A stretch of 64,000 bases of DNA from Pedobacter sp. BMA (GTDB taxonomy: Bacteria > Bacteroidota > Bacteroidia > Sphingobacteriales > Sphingobacteriaceae): positions 62,001 to 126,000 of the forward strand of contig NZ_LECU01000001.1 of NCBI RefSeq assembly GCF_001027745.1, given 5' to 3'. Shown here one piece after another: positions 51,591 to 61,800 of the stretch (position 1 is the first letter of the stretch; every line of letters starts with the position of its first letter). The position numbers and the translations under genes were made by a program. The notes under the pieces were generated by a model. That model worked only from the letters and a program-made list of their open reading frames with translations, was not told the origin of the DNA and searched no databases.

Positions 51591-52832
51591 TTATTTTAAA
51601 GATTCGGGCTTAAATAATACCGAACCGTCTTGTTTAATTTGCCAGGCCGTAACCGGATTCATATGATAGCCACCAATATTTGGTCCCCTGGCCTCAATTA
51701 ACTGTTTCAAAGTGGGCTGAAGGTATCCTGTTTCATCGGTCACGCGGCTCAGTATTTCCGTAGCCTCACCATTCCAGTTCCAGTCGAACCGGAAATAAGT
51801 ATGGGCCTTGCTCAAAACCGGTTCCTGGAGCACGGCTTTCTGCCAGCTTTCTCCCTTATCGGTGCTTACCTCCACCTGGTCTATCTTCCCCCTGCCGCTC
51901 CACGCAATCCCACGGATCTGCACGTAACCCCTGGCAACTCTTGCCGGGTACGACGGATAAGTGATGATGGAACGAGCATCCAGCTCAAAGCTAAACATTC
52001 TTATTTTATCCTTTACCGGATATGTATATTTTGAAGTTTCCTCTCTGGTCATGTATGGTTCCTCAGAAAGTTTAAGTCTGCGCAGCCACTTGATATTCAT
52101 ATTGCCTTCAAATCCGGGGAGTAATAAACGCATGGGATAACCTTGCTCCGGCCGGATGGCCTCTCCATTTTGCGCGTATACAATCATCGCATCATCCCAT
52201 GCTTTTGCAAGCGGTATGGTTCGGGTCATCACTGCTGCATCCGAACCCTCAGCCAGAAACCACTTCGCCTGCGGATCGATTCCGACTTCATTAAACAGCA
52301 CCGACAACATTACCCCGGTCCACTCACTCTGACTGGTAAGTCCAAGGATATCCTGAGGCGTCATTTCTTCTTTTCCCGTCCTGAAATTTCCGGCACACTC
52401 AATAAAACAGGTCCGGGTAACCGATGGGAATTTTTTCAAATCAGCCAGCGTAAATTTCATTGCCGTACCAACCAGGCCATGTATCAGCAACTCGTGTTTT
52501 GCCGGATCAATTGTCGGAACACCGGCATGGTGGCGTTCAAAATGCAAATCGGCGGGCGTAATGGTACTGTGCAAATCCTGCAATGGTGTGCGTGAAGATA
52601 TATCTGAAGGCTTCTTAACCGGGTTTTCAAAAGGCGATCGTTTTCCAAGGGTACCTGGCCCGGGGCCGGGTACTTTGGTCGGATCATCGGCAAGCCCGGC
52701 CCTTCGCGCTTTTGAATCTTCGAATGCCAGCAAGTCGCCCACCGGCAATACCGCAACAGCGAGCACCCCCCCAAGTAAAGTCCTTCTGCTGATCTTCCCT
52801 GTTTGCTGTTTTATCTTTTCCTTTCCTGCCAT
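51591..52832 (-). CDS. Molybdopterin-dependent sulfite oxidase/dehydrogenase, Tat-exported
   Basis: This 413-residue protein carries a twin-arginine signal (KISRRTLLGGVLAVAVLPVG). The oxidoreductase molybdopterin domain (about 85-270) has RHHAGVPTIDPAKHELLIHG, the Mo-coordinating Cys in TCFIECAGNFRTG, and EQGYPMRLLLPGFEGN. The Mo-co dimerisation domain follows (about 285-400: GIAWSGRGKIDQVEVSTDKG). It oxidises sulfite to sulfate in the periplasm and passes electrons to cytochrome c, as SorA does. Its ATG directly follows the stop of the cytochrome c gene, which supports a SorAB-type pair. SoxC is a close alternative, but no other sox genes are present. Confidence 0.93.
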   Translation of the reverse strand: MAGKEKIKQQTGKISRRTLLGGVLAVAVLPVGDLLAFEDSKARRAGLADDPTKVPGPGPGTLGKRSPFENPVKKPSDISSRTPLQDLHSTITPADLHFERHHAGVPTIDPAKHELLIHGLVGTAMKFTLADLKKFPSVTRTCFIECAGNFRTGKEEMTPQDILGLTSQSEWTGVMLSVLFNEVGIDPQAKWFLAEGSDAAVMTRTIPLAKAWDDAMIVYAQNGEAIRPEQGYPMRLLLPGFEGNMNIKWLRRLKLSEEPYMTREETSKYTYPVKDKIRMFSFELDARSIITYPSYPARVARGYVQIRGIAWSGRGKIDQVEVSTDKGESWQKAVLQEPVLSKAHTYFRFDWNWNGEATEILSRVTDETGYLQPTLKQLIEARGPNIGGYHMNPVTAWQIKQDGSVLFKPESLK

Positions 52833-53429
52833 TTACCTGATCTCCTTTCCGCCGGTTCTATTATCCATCACAAACATTTTTCTGGCAGGCATGACAATTT
52901 TAGGGAGGTTGACGGCATCCAATACCACCGTTTGCCCGATAATTTTGTTGGCGTGCAACAGGTAAGCACTTAAAGCGTAAACCTCATCATTGCTCAGTGA
53001 GCCTGGAAGATTGTAAGGCATGGCCCGCCGGATGTAGTCGAAAAGGGTTGTGGCATATGGCCAATAGTTGCCGATGGTTTTTTCCCTGCCGCTACTTAGG
53101 GAATCACTTACCAGTGCTCCGCCCAACAGCTTGACTCCCGGAGTTTCCTTGCCCCCGGAGCCATGGCATAGTGCACATTTTTTAACGAAAATGAGCCGTC
53201 CTGTTTTTACATCGCCCTTCCCTGCCGGCAAGCCCTTGCCGTCTGGTCTCACGTCGATATCCCAGGCAGCGATTTCAGCTTTTCCTGCTGTGCGGCCGAA
53301 GCCAAACTTTAGCATCCGCTTCAAACTATCCGCTGGCGTAGCATAGCGGAACTGCGCAACTGAACTTTCGTTGACGGCACAACACATCGCCAGCGATACA
53401 AAACAGGACATGATCATTACTTTTCTCAT
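52833..53429 (-). CDS. Mono-haem c-type cytochrome, likely sulfite dehydrogenase subunit
   Basis: This 198-residue exported protein has an N-terminal signal region (MRKVMIMSCFVSLAMCCAVN). One haem-binding CxxCH occurs in FVKKCALCHGSGG, and a probable axial Met in RRAMPYNLPGSLS. The closing helix DEVYALSAYLLH is a typical class I cytochrome end. It ends exactly where the sulfite oxidase gene begins (TAA then ATG), so it is probably the SorB-like electron acceptor. It lies 3 bp after the stop of a DoxX-type gene. Confidence 0.92.
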   Translation of the reverse strand: MRKVMIMSCFVSLAMCCAVNESSVAQFRYATPADSLKRMLKFGFGRTAGKAEIAAWDIDVRPDGKGLPAGKGDVKTGRLIFVKKCALCHGSGGKETPGVKLLGGALVSDSLSSGREKTIGNYWPYATTLFDYIRRAMPYNLPGSLSNDEVYALSAYLLHANKIIGQTVVLDAVNLPKIVMPARKMFVMDNRTGGKEIR

Positions 53430-53432
53430 CTC

Positions 53433-55130
53433 TTAGTATTTCCCTGCGTTTAAACTGCTTTTCGGCAGCACATATTTTCTTTCATAGCGGTTTAACACCA
53501 CATAAATAGAATCGCTGTTTTCATTTTTTCCATAAAGGATTATGCTCGAACCATCTGTAGTCTGATATTTTAACACCATCCGGTTTCTTTTCAAATCCCG
53601 TGGCTTTTCTGCAAATTCCCTGTCGCGCCGGGTAGACCATGCCCATCGATCGATCATTTTATTCTCATCACCAATGTTCTTCCAGGCGCTCTGGCTGATC
53701 CAGTTTACAGAAGAACTATCCTTAATCCCTGAAGTATCTGCCGTTTTTACATTTCGCAGCGCCATCACATTCTTATCCTGCAGGTATAGTACCTTATCCA
53801 GCGTGTCAGCATAATAGTGGAAAGCCCGTTGTCCACCTGCAACCCCGCTAATTTCAAAAGTACGCTGAATATCACGCATCGGGCTCCCCCCACCGTTAGA
53901 GGGGTCGACTAGTACAGGGCGGTTGACCCTAAAAGTCAGGGTACTCCAGTTTTCAAAAGTGGCTTCCTGCCATCGCGTCGAGTCGAGCGGGTTGTAAGGA
54001 ATATCCACGCCATTAATTTTGAATTCGCTTACACGGTAGTTTCCACGAAGATTCCTGACGCCTGCAGTTGCAGGTTGTTTATATGGATCATATTTAAAAT
54101 TGATGATCTCGGTGTAAGTCATTATCCCAAAAAAGATAACAAAGGTAAGTACCTTCAATCCAATTCTGGTGTACTTCAATAGTGGCTTCCTGAAATCCGG
54201 GTAAATCCTGAAGGGAACCGTGTACCTCTCTAAAATCAGCAGGTTATAAAGTTTAGGAAAATCGTCGGCTGCGAGGAATAGCCCGAGTACAACGAAATAA
54301 AATGCATATACATGTACACCACCATCGTAAGCATAATTTACAAAAGTGATATCTCCGAGTGCTGCAATCAGCAGTATGGCACCAAAGGTGGTGGTTTTCC
54401 GGAAGAGAAGCAGTGTACCCGCCAAAATCTCCACAACGCCTCCAAAAACCTGATACCATGGAACAATACCTACCGAAAGCCAGTAAATTTTCTGGGCAGT
54501 GAAATCTCCAAAATTGGTATTTAAAAGTCCCAGTGAGGGAAAAGGCATCTGCGTTGGAAACAGCTTGGTAAAACCAAAACCGATGATGCCGATCCCTGCA
54601 CGGTAGCGCACTACAACCCTGATCCAGTAGTATAGTATGGGATAGGATTTTGATCTCCGGTCAAATGCCGACCAGATCAGGGCACCGATTAATCCAATAA
54701 GCAAAGCTATACCCCAATCAATATAGTCTATTAGAAATCCGCTTTTCGGTGGCATTCCCGTAGCACTCTGGTTAGCAGATTTTTCTTTTTTCAATTCTGC
54801 AGGCTCACCCTTCTGACCGGTTTTCTTTTTCTTAGCCTCATGATCATTTGCTCCTGTAGCATCCGTAATATCACGGTTTCGTTTACCACTGAATAAGGAA
54901 ACGAAAGCCGGCTGAAAACGTGCAATATCATAAAGATCGCGGTAATGCGGCCGCGTCCAGTCTAAGGTAAAAAGATTTTTATACCAGTTAGATGAAAATG
55001 GAATGCACATGGCCAGCATAAAAATGAAAAGCACCCTGAAGCCAAAACGTTTTGGCCCTGACCATGGTCCCGAAGGAGCCAGCTTCACCTGGGTTGCTGT
55101 GGCTGTATTTTGTTGTATATCCTCAGACAT
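53433..55130 (-). CDS. Long DoxX-like membrane protein (copy 1)
   Basis: This 565-residue protein has an N-terminal membrane segment (about 28-45) and a Lys-rich linker (about 100-135). A DoxX-type bundle of about five to six segments (about 140-340) includes RYRAGIGIIGFGFTKLFPTQ and FGGVVEILAGTLLLFRKTTT. The C-terminal ~220 residues form a soluble, probably periplasmic domain with INGVDIPYNPLDSTRWQEAT. The DoxX bundle resembles thiosulfate:quinone oxidoreductase DoxD, but the soluble extension is not usual. It is a paralogue of the next gene upstream (55153-56490). Placed between cyanophycinase and sulfite dehydrogenase genes, it may pass electrons to quinone (inference). Confidence 0.8.
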   Translation of the reverse strand: MSEDIQQNTATATQVKLAPSGPWSGPKRFGFRVLFIFMLAMCIPFSSNWYKNLFTLDWTRPHYRDLYDIARFQPAFVSLFSGKRNRDITDATGANDHEAKKKKTGQKGEPAELKKEKSANQSATGMPPKSGFLIDYIDWGIALLIGLIGALIWSAFDRRSKSYPILYYWIRVVVRYRAGIGIIGFGFTKLFPTQMPFPSLGLLNTNFGDFTAQKIYWLSVGIVPWYQVFGGVVEILAGTLLLFRKTTTFGAILLIAALGDITFVNYAYDGGVHVYAFYFVVLGLFLAADDFPKLYNLLILERYTVPFRIYPDFRKPLLKYTRIGLKVLTFVIFFGIMTYTEIINFKYDPYKQPATAGVRNLRGNYRVSEFKINGVDIPYNPLDSTRWQEATFENWSTLTFRVNRPVLVDPSNGGGSPMRDIQRTFEISGVAGGQRAFHYYADTLDKVLYLQDKNVMALRNVKTADTSGIKDSSSVNWISQSAWKNIGDENKMIDRWAWSTRRDREFAEKPRDLKRNRMVLKYQTTDGSSIILYGKNENSDSIYVVLNRYERKYVLPKSSLNAGKY

Positions 55131-55152
55131 ATTATTTTTTTTTGCGTTGTGG

Positions 55153-56490
55153 TTAAAGTTTCAGGGTTTTTCTTCGCCCAAGTTTAACCGGATATTTTTT
55201 ATGAAGTCTGACTAATGTTACCGCTATTGAATCTCCGATTTCGTTTTGTCCGGATAAAATAATGGTTGCCGTGTCTGGCCTGCTGAAATTAAAGCGTAGC
55301 TTCTCCTGCAGATAATGGCTGTTTTTATTTTCAAGCAAAAGTTGATTTTTGAGGGTATCCAAGGTATAAGCGTAATAGTGCCTTCCGCCAGAACCTGCCA
55401 GCTCGTAGTTCCGGCTTTTATCATCCGAAAGAATTTGCTCATAATTGGCAGAATCGGTAATTACAGTACGCGGGGAACGGATACTGATCGTTGCCCACTT
55501 TTCGAAAACTACATCCTGCCAGCGCGAAGTATTCGACGGGTCATATGGAATGACTTTTCCATTCAGCTTAAAATCAGTTACATCGTAAATACCGGCCGCC
55601 CTGGCCAGTCCCGCTTTACGGGGAAACTGATAAGGATCTCTACGCAGGCCAAAATAGGTTTTCAGACCGTAGAAGAACACAAAGAAAATCAGGACAAATG
55701 CCTTTGCCACCAGGCGCAATGACTTCATTGCAGGCCTGAACGCCGGTTGATATAAATTCGGTTGAGTAGGAAGCTCCAGAGAAATGAGGCGATAAATTCG
55801 TTGTGCATCGAACCACAACACAAAAACCGCAAAGCTGATGAGGTAAGAAGCGTAAACATATTCCCCACCACCATAGCCCAGATTGGAGATGAACACGTTA
55901 CCGGTAAAAATCAAAATGATGATGGCCCCGATAGAAGCGGTTTTACGGAAAAGCAGGAGTAAGCCCGCTACAATTTCCACGCCTCCTAAAAAAGATTCGT
56001 AACCCGGAACAATCCCCAGGCTCATGGAAAAAATTTTCCATTCAGAGAAATCTCCATAGGCCGTGTTCAGATTGCTGATTGACGGAAAGGGCGCCTGCAT
56101 TGGAAAGAATTTCAGGAAACCATAACCAATAATTCCGATAGCGAGCCTGTAGCGGACAATTGCCCTTAGCCAGTAATAAAGTTCATTATAGTTGTAGTTT
56201 TCTTTTTTCTGTTTCGACCATAAAAAAGCACCTGCAGCTGAAAATATGGCAAGGATGATCCAGTTTAAAAAACTATCTGCCCCCGGAATAAATTTCGCCG
56301 ATAGCCGGCTGATGTTAAAAATATCTCCATAACGGATATGGAACCAGTTGAAACCAAAAACGATATGGAAAAAATCGACACTTAATGGAAGGGACTGAAG
56401 AATGAAGTAGATAAAAAAGAACCTGAAAAATCCCTTTTCAGTAACGGTCCATCCACTTTCGTTGCTTATACTATTGTTATTCATCGCCAT
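55153..56490 (-). CDS. Long DoxX-like membrane protein (copy 2)
   Basis: This 445-residue paralogue of the 53433-55130 protein shares a bundle with IVRYRLAIGIIGYGFLKFFP and FLGGVEIVAGLLLLFRKTAS, and a C-terminal domain with LNGKVIPYDPSNTSRWQDV. It lacks the Lys-rich linker of copy 1. The N-terminus (from 56490, MAMNNNSISNESGW) carries one additional membrane segment (about 24-40). The two genes are 22 bp apart and probably arose by tandem duplication and may form a heteromeric complex. Exact reaction unknown; a quinone-linked role is inferred from DoxX/DoxD homology and the sulfite dehydrogenase neighbours. Confidence 0.8.
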   Translation of the reverse strand: MAMNNNSISNESGWTVTEKGFFRFFFIYFILQSLPLSVDFFHIVFGFNWFHIRYGDIFNISRLSAKFIPGADSFLNWIILAIFSAAGAFLWSKQKKENYNYNELYYWLRAIVRYRLAIGIIGYGFLKFFPMQAPFPSISNLNTAYGDFSEWKIFSMSLGIVPGYESFLGGVEIVAGLLLLFRKTASIGAIIILIFTGNVFISNLGYGGGEYVYASYLISFAVFVLWFDAQRIYRLISLELPTQPNLYQPAFRPAMKSLRLVAKAFVLIFFVFFYGLKTYFGLRRDPYQFPRKAGLARAAGIYDVTDFKLNGKVIPYDPSNTSRWQDVVFEKWATISIRSPRTVITDSANYEQILSDDKSRNYELAGSGGRHYYAYTLDTLKNQLLLENKNSHYLQEKLRFNFSRPDTATIILSGQNEIGDSIAVTLVRLHKKYPVKLGRRKTLKL

Positions 56491-56526
56491 TTTATCAAAA
56501 AAATATGAATGTCTGTTTATCGGTTT

Positions 56527-57456
56527 TTAGGGTTTGCCCGCAGCGGCAGTGGTAACCCGTTTCTCTTTAACCACCTGCCTTTTGGATAAATCATATTTTT
56601 GTCCGGCGCGCAGAAAAAAGAAGGGCCCGCTGGAAGCGGTAAAGTCCTCGCTTCCATTAACCACATGCTTGTTTTCGCTGCTGATGATGGTTTGATAATC
56701 ATATATTGCGGCTACCGAACGTCCTAAAACCTGAAGGCTATCGCCTTGCACAAGCACCGCAGTGGCCTCATCAAGCCCGATCCCAATAAAGTCAGGTGCG
56801 CTTCGAATAAAATTCACCAGATCAAACTGGCGGTTACGAACCAGCAAATGCTGATCGATTGCCGAAAACTTAAGGAAGCCAAGTCCTTGTGTATGATCGC
56901 CCACCAAAAGCTGAGCACCCTTCGTGTCGCCACGCCACAGGAAAGAACCGAGAATAGATGCGCCCGCCGAACTTCCGGCGATTACACCTCCCCTGTTCAA
57001 CACATCAATAAATGCCTGATGGCTCAAGGTGTTGAGGTAAGAATCGGCAATCCGCCATTGCCTGCCCCCCTGGAAATAAACTGCTGTAGCTTTCTGGAGT
57101 GGTGCAATAAACTTTTCGCTGTTTGCCTCTTTCAGGTCATTGGTATGAAACAGGGTAACATTCCTGATCCCGGTCTGGCGCTTTACTTCCTCTACCCCTT
57201 TTTGATCGTAAGCCGCAGAATCCCCGCCGGCAGTGGTCACCACCACTACAACCGCTTTTTCCTTTCCGCCGGCAAGCGCTGTAAATTTATCCCATATGTC
57301 GCGCTGACTGCCTACGTTACCTCCAATAATCAAAAGACTTCCCTTTTCCGGACCATGCCGGGTAACGGATTGCTTCACCGTTATTGGAGAACGCTGCCCA
57401 AAAACAACTGGATTAATTGCAAGTACTGCGAATAGTAGTGTAATTAATTTTTTCAT
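56527..57456 (-). CDS. Exported cyanophycinase-like S51 peptidase
   Basis: This 309-residue protein has a signal peptide (ends NPVVFGQRS). The S51 fold is seen in KGSLLIIGGNVGSQRDIW, YFQGGRQWRIADSYLN, and the nucleophile elbow GGVIAGSSAGASILGSFLW with the catalytic Ser after G-S. Later GLGFLKFSAIDQHLLVRNR and GIGLDEATAVLVQGD are standard cyanophycinase blocks. Cyanophycinases cleave beta-Asp-Arg bonds or isoaspartyl-type peptides; the periplasmic location indicates an extracellular or imported substrate. It starts 2 bp after the SusD stop, so it is part of the SusCD-sulfur operon and suggests a peptide-like or aspartyl-linked substrate. Confidence 0.93.
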   Translation of the reverse strand: MKKLITLLFAVLAINPVVFGQRSPITVKQSVTRHGPEKGSLLIIGGNVGSQRDIWDKFTALAGGKEKAVVVVVTTAGGDSAAYDQKGVEEVKRQTGIRNVTLFHTNDLKEANSEKFIAPLQKATAVYFQGGRQWRIADSYLNTLSHQAFIDVLNRGGVIAGSSAGASILGSFLWRGDTKGAQLLVGDHTQGLGFLKFSAIDQHLLVRNRQFDLVNFIRSAPDFIGIGLDEATAVLVQGDSLQVLGRSVAAIYDYQTIISSENKHVVNGSEDFTASSGPFFFLRAGQKYDLSKRQVVKEKRVTTAAAGKP

Positions 57457-57458
57457 GA

Positions 57459-58820
57459 TTAATATCCGGGATTACGGTTCGAACCGGCAAGCTGCGGGTC
57501 AACCAGGGTTTCGTTATAGGGTATAGGGAACAGATACAGGTGTTTGTCGGGCAGGCCTAAAAGCGTTTGTGCCCTGTCAGTCCGCACCAGATTAAACCAG
57601 CGGTCGGCTTCAAACGGAAACTCCACCTGGCGTTCTTTTTCAATGGCCAGCAGGATATCTGCCTGTGTAGCGGCCGTGCTGGCGGTAACAGCAGCCCTCG
57701 CCCTTACGGCATTTAAATCGCTGATGGCGCTGTTTGTACCTGTAAGGTTACCTTGATAGGCCCTGGCCTCTGCACGGATCAGGTAAAGTTCTGAAATGCG
57801 GATCACATAAGCCGGGTCGGTACCTAAAGGGGTACGGTAGTAAAGTTTTCCATACCATAAATTCCCAGGAGCGGCTGTTTGTGCAATCAACGCACTGCGA
57901 TTGCCTCCTATGGCCGGGTTGTTCAATAAAGCAACCAATGCATCGTTAGGAGACCATTCTCTTCTGCCACCTAAAGCTGGTGGCAGCCACCAGTTGCTAT
58001 GTCCGTTGGTATTAGAAGTCGTGTAGGCCAGCTCCAGAACGGATTCGCTCGTGGTAACGGCACTGTTGGCAAAAAAAGCACTATATGGCGTTACCAGGGC
58101 ATAATTTGAATTATCGCCAATCACCGAAGTGGCAAATTGCTCTGCAAGCGCCCAATTTTTCTGGTACAGGTAAAATCTGGCTTTAAGTGCCTGAACGGTT
58201 TTTAAGCTTACCCGGTTTCTGTTTACCGCAACAGGAACAAGCCCTTCAGCTGCATTAAGGTCCTTCAATACCTGGGCATAAGTATCTGCGAGGCTACTGC
58301 GTGGAATATCTGAATTGTCTGTAGAAGCATTGGTGGGTTTTAGGATAAGCTGAACACCACCCCATCCTCTGGCCAGATCGAAATAGGCCAGGGCCCGCAC
58401 AAAGTAAGCTTCACCCAGATACTGGTTTTTTAATGTGTTCGTTAACAAGGGATCGCCCACACCCGGAACTTTATCGATAATGTGATTGGCCTGTGATATC
58501 GTTTTATAAATCGCGGTCCATGCCGACTGCACATAGCCATTGGTGGCCGAAGTGAGGTGCTTGGTAATTTCATTAGGGTCAGATTGAGATCCGGACCACT
58601 GAATATCTCCTGCCGACAGATATGACAGTGCCGGGAAGTTGGAGCCGTAATAGCTGTTACTGGCCAGGAGGTTAAAAAGCCCGTTTGCCGCTGTTGATGC
58701 TGTGCCGGCATTGATAATGGCCTGCTCCTGGTCAACCTGTAATTGTGGCTGTGTTTCGAGGAATTTTTTGCAGGATGAAAGCAGCAGAACGGAAGCGAAG
58801 AGGTATATAATCTTTTTCAT
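57459..58820 (-). CDS. RagB/SusD family nutrient uptake lipoprotein
   Basis: This 453-residue protein has the lipoprotein signal SVLLLSSCKKFLETQPQLQVD. SusD-type helices follow: YFVRALAYFDLARGWGGVQL, then VQALKARFYLYQKNWALAEQFA, and the late ISELYLIRAEARAYQGN. It binds substrate at the cell surface with SusC (18 bp upstream) and is the second gene of the nine-gene operon. Its specificity cannot be inferred from sequence. Confidence 0.94.
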   Translation of the reverse strand: MKKIIYLFASVLLLSSCKKFLETQPQLQVDQEQAIINAGTASTAANGLFNLLASNSYYGSNFPALSYLSAGDIQWSGSQSDPNEITKHLTSATNGYVQSAWTAIYKTISQANHIIDKVPGVGDPLLTNTLKNQYLGEAYFVRALAYFDLARGWGGVQLILKPTNASTDNSDIPRSSLADTYAQVLKDLNAAEGLVPVAVNRNRVSLKTVQALKARFYLYQKNWALAEQFATSVIGDNSNYALVTPYSAFFANSAVTTSESVLELAYTTSNTNGHSNWWLPPALGGRREWSPNDALVALLNNPAIGGNRSALIAQTAAPGNLWYGKLYYRTPLGTDPAYVIRISELYLIRAEARAYQGNLTGTNSAISDLNAVRARAAVTASTAATQADILLAIEKERQVEFPFEADRWFNLVRTDRAQTLLGLPDKHLYLFPIPYNETLVDPQLAGSNRNPGY

Positions 58821-58838
58821 TTTGTAATTGCTTAGGAA

Positions 58839-61800
58839 TTAAAAGGTGATATTTGCGCCCAACTGAAAAGTTCTAGGCATTGGAGGCGTGCCTAAATCAT
58901 AGCCCAGAACAGTGGCCGACGATGAAACATTGATCTCCGGATCCGGACCTTTATATTTTGTCCATAAAGCCAGGTTCGAGCCGCTGGCATAAACCCTTAC
59001 CGCCGACATCCGGGCTTTTTTGATAAAAGCTTTGGGCAGGTTGTAGCCCACTGTGATGTTGCTTAAGCGGATGAAAGAACCATCTTCAATATTTCTGCTG
59101 GTCGGGCTTAACGTATAGTTCTGGCCATAGGCAGTAAGACGTGGCAGATCAGTTATGTCGCCAGGCTTCTGCCACCGGCTCAGCTGATAAATATCCATTG
59201 CCCTGTTGGCATCTCGGGTACCCCCACCTTCCAGAAAATAATTGTTGTTGTTATACACTTTATTTCCGTACACGAAATTGAAAAACACCGACAAATCGAA
59301 TCCCTGATAGCTGAAGTTGTTGGTGATCCCGCCGCTAAACTTTGGCAACGCATTCCCTGCAGGCACCAGGTCGTTCGAATTGATCACGCCGTTTTTATCA
59401 GCATCTTCATAAACCGAATTACCGGTTTGCGGATCGACATAAAGCTGGTTATAAACAAAGAAAGTATACATCGACAAACCTTGAACCATTCTCTGGGCAG
59501 CATAGGCAGCTACCACAGGTGTTGGCAGCTTCTCAATTTTGTTAATGTTTCTGGAGATGTTGAAGTTGGTATTCCACTTCAGTTTACTGTCGATATTGGT
59601 GCTGCTGATGTTCAGCTCAAGCCCTTTGTTGCTCATTTCCCCGGCGTTCGTTAAGATTGAGGAGAAGCCTTTGCTGGATGCCAGCGGAAGATTGAGCAAA
59701 AGATTACTGGTGTATTTTTCGTAAACATCTCCGCTAATGGTCAGGCGGTCTTTAAACAGGCTTAAATCAAGTCCGATATTCGTTTGACGCGTACTTTCCC
59801 ATTTTAAGTCAGGATTAGCAAGCTGTGAAGGGGTAGTTCCGGGATTATTCAGGTAGTTTGCACCGGCACCCCAAAGGCCACGCGAAGCAAAATCATTAAT
59901 GCCGTTCTGATTTCCCGTGATACCAATGCTTCCACGAAGTTTTAAGTCGCTAATAAAGGTTACATCTTTCAGGAAGTTTTCTCCTTTAACCCTCCAGGCC
60001 AAACCGCCCGATGGGAAATAGCCCCATTGATGGTTGGTACCGAAACGGGATGAGCCATCGCCACGGATACTAAACACCGCATAGTACTTGCCATTGTAGT
60101 TGTAGTTTAGCCGGGCAAAGAATGAAGAAAGCTTATATTTTGATTCCTGAGCGGAAGAGGTAGTGGTTGCGGCAGACGCAATCTGCTGGAATGAATCGTT
60201 AGGGTAATTCGTTCCGGTGGCCAGTACCTGATTGGTTACCGAACCTTGCAGCGAGTTACCGATTAAAGCACCAAAAGCATGCTTTCCAAACGTATGATTA
60301 TAATTTAAAGTCTGCTCGTTTGTCCAGATGGTATTATTGCTTACACTGTTCGAACCCAGGTTTTTATTGGCAATGCCCAGGTTAGTGAGGCTGTTCCAGT
60401 ACTGATATTCGTTATACTGGTTATAATCCACACTCCAGCTGGTTTTGAATGTCAGGCCTTTAAAAATCTTCACCTCACCATATACATTGCTGATTAAGCG
60501 GTTACTGGTACTGTTCATATTGGTATTCGCCAGCAGAATGTCGAGGTTATCAAATCCTGCCCATTTTCCTGGTGTGCCGTCGGCATTTACTTCGGGCAGG
60601 TAAGTTGGTGTGTGCAGCGCCGACTGGAGAATACCGCCCTGAGGACCATCCCCTACCCGGGCATTGGTGCGGTAGGTTTGGCTAATGATATTGCTTGTAC
60701 CAATGGTAATGCGGTCTCCGATTTTCTGATCCAGATTGATTTTAAAACTGCCACGGCGAAAGTCGTTCGTTTTGAGTGTTGCCTCCTGCTTATTGAGGCC
60801 CCCACCGATGTAATAAGTGGTTTTATCATTTCCACCTGATACCGATGCATCATAATTCTGCAGAAATCCGGTGCGGAAGGCTTTGCTTAAACGGTCGTAT
60901 GTATTTTGATCCTGAGGCAAGCCCCGGGGTGCTGGTGAAGCACCAGGGTTATCTGTCAATGCCCTGAAAGGCTGAAAGCGATAGGTGGTAACCGGTGCTG
61001 TACCGGTAGCGGCTGCCGCTGCAATGGCATCAGCATTCGAATTCCGGTAGAATTCATTGATCAGCTCTGCATGCTGAGGTCCTGTTACCAGCTCCCACAG
61101 CTTAGGATTTTTAGCGAAACCTACATAGGTATTCAGGCTTACTTTCGGTCCGGTGTTATATTTACCACGTTTGGTGGTAATCACAATTACGCCGTTTGCC
61201 GCCCGCGCACCATAAATTGCCGTGGCATCAGCATCTTTAAGTACCGTTACATTCTCAATGTCCTCCGGATTGATGTCGGATAGCGGATTATTGGCTTGTC
61301 CCTGGGTAGTAATGCGTTGAAGGGAACTGTTATTGACATAAACGCCGTCTATCACATAAAGCGGATCGTTACTGGCATTGATAGAAGTTGTTCCCCTGAT
61401 TCGGATAAACATTCCATCACCCGGAATACCGGTGGATGTACTTACCTGTAATCCGGGTGCCTTACCCTGTAGCTGTTCTGCAAAAGTTGCGGTGGGTTTA
61501 TTTCTCACTTCATCAACTGCGATGGTGGAGACAGAACCGGTTAATGATTTTCGGGTCTGCGTGCCATATCCAACCACCACCACGTCGTTTAACTGACTAC
61601 TGGTTTCCCTAAGCATAATGGTCACCGGACTCTGGTTTACCACAATTTCTTTGGTTTGATAACCGATGTAGCTTAAAATTAAGGTATAGGGAAGCTTTTG
61701 TCCGGTAACAAATACAAACTTTCCATCTCCATCTGTGGATACTGAGTGCGTAACGCCTTTAATCCGTACCACCACACCCGGAAGGGGTTGCCTGGTTAAA

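Noticed and set aside
56746..57435. Long plus-strand open frame (229 codons) opposite the cyanophycinase gene
   Set aside because: It mirrors a confident exported peptidase on the minus strand and its product lacks recognisable motifs.
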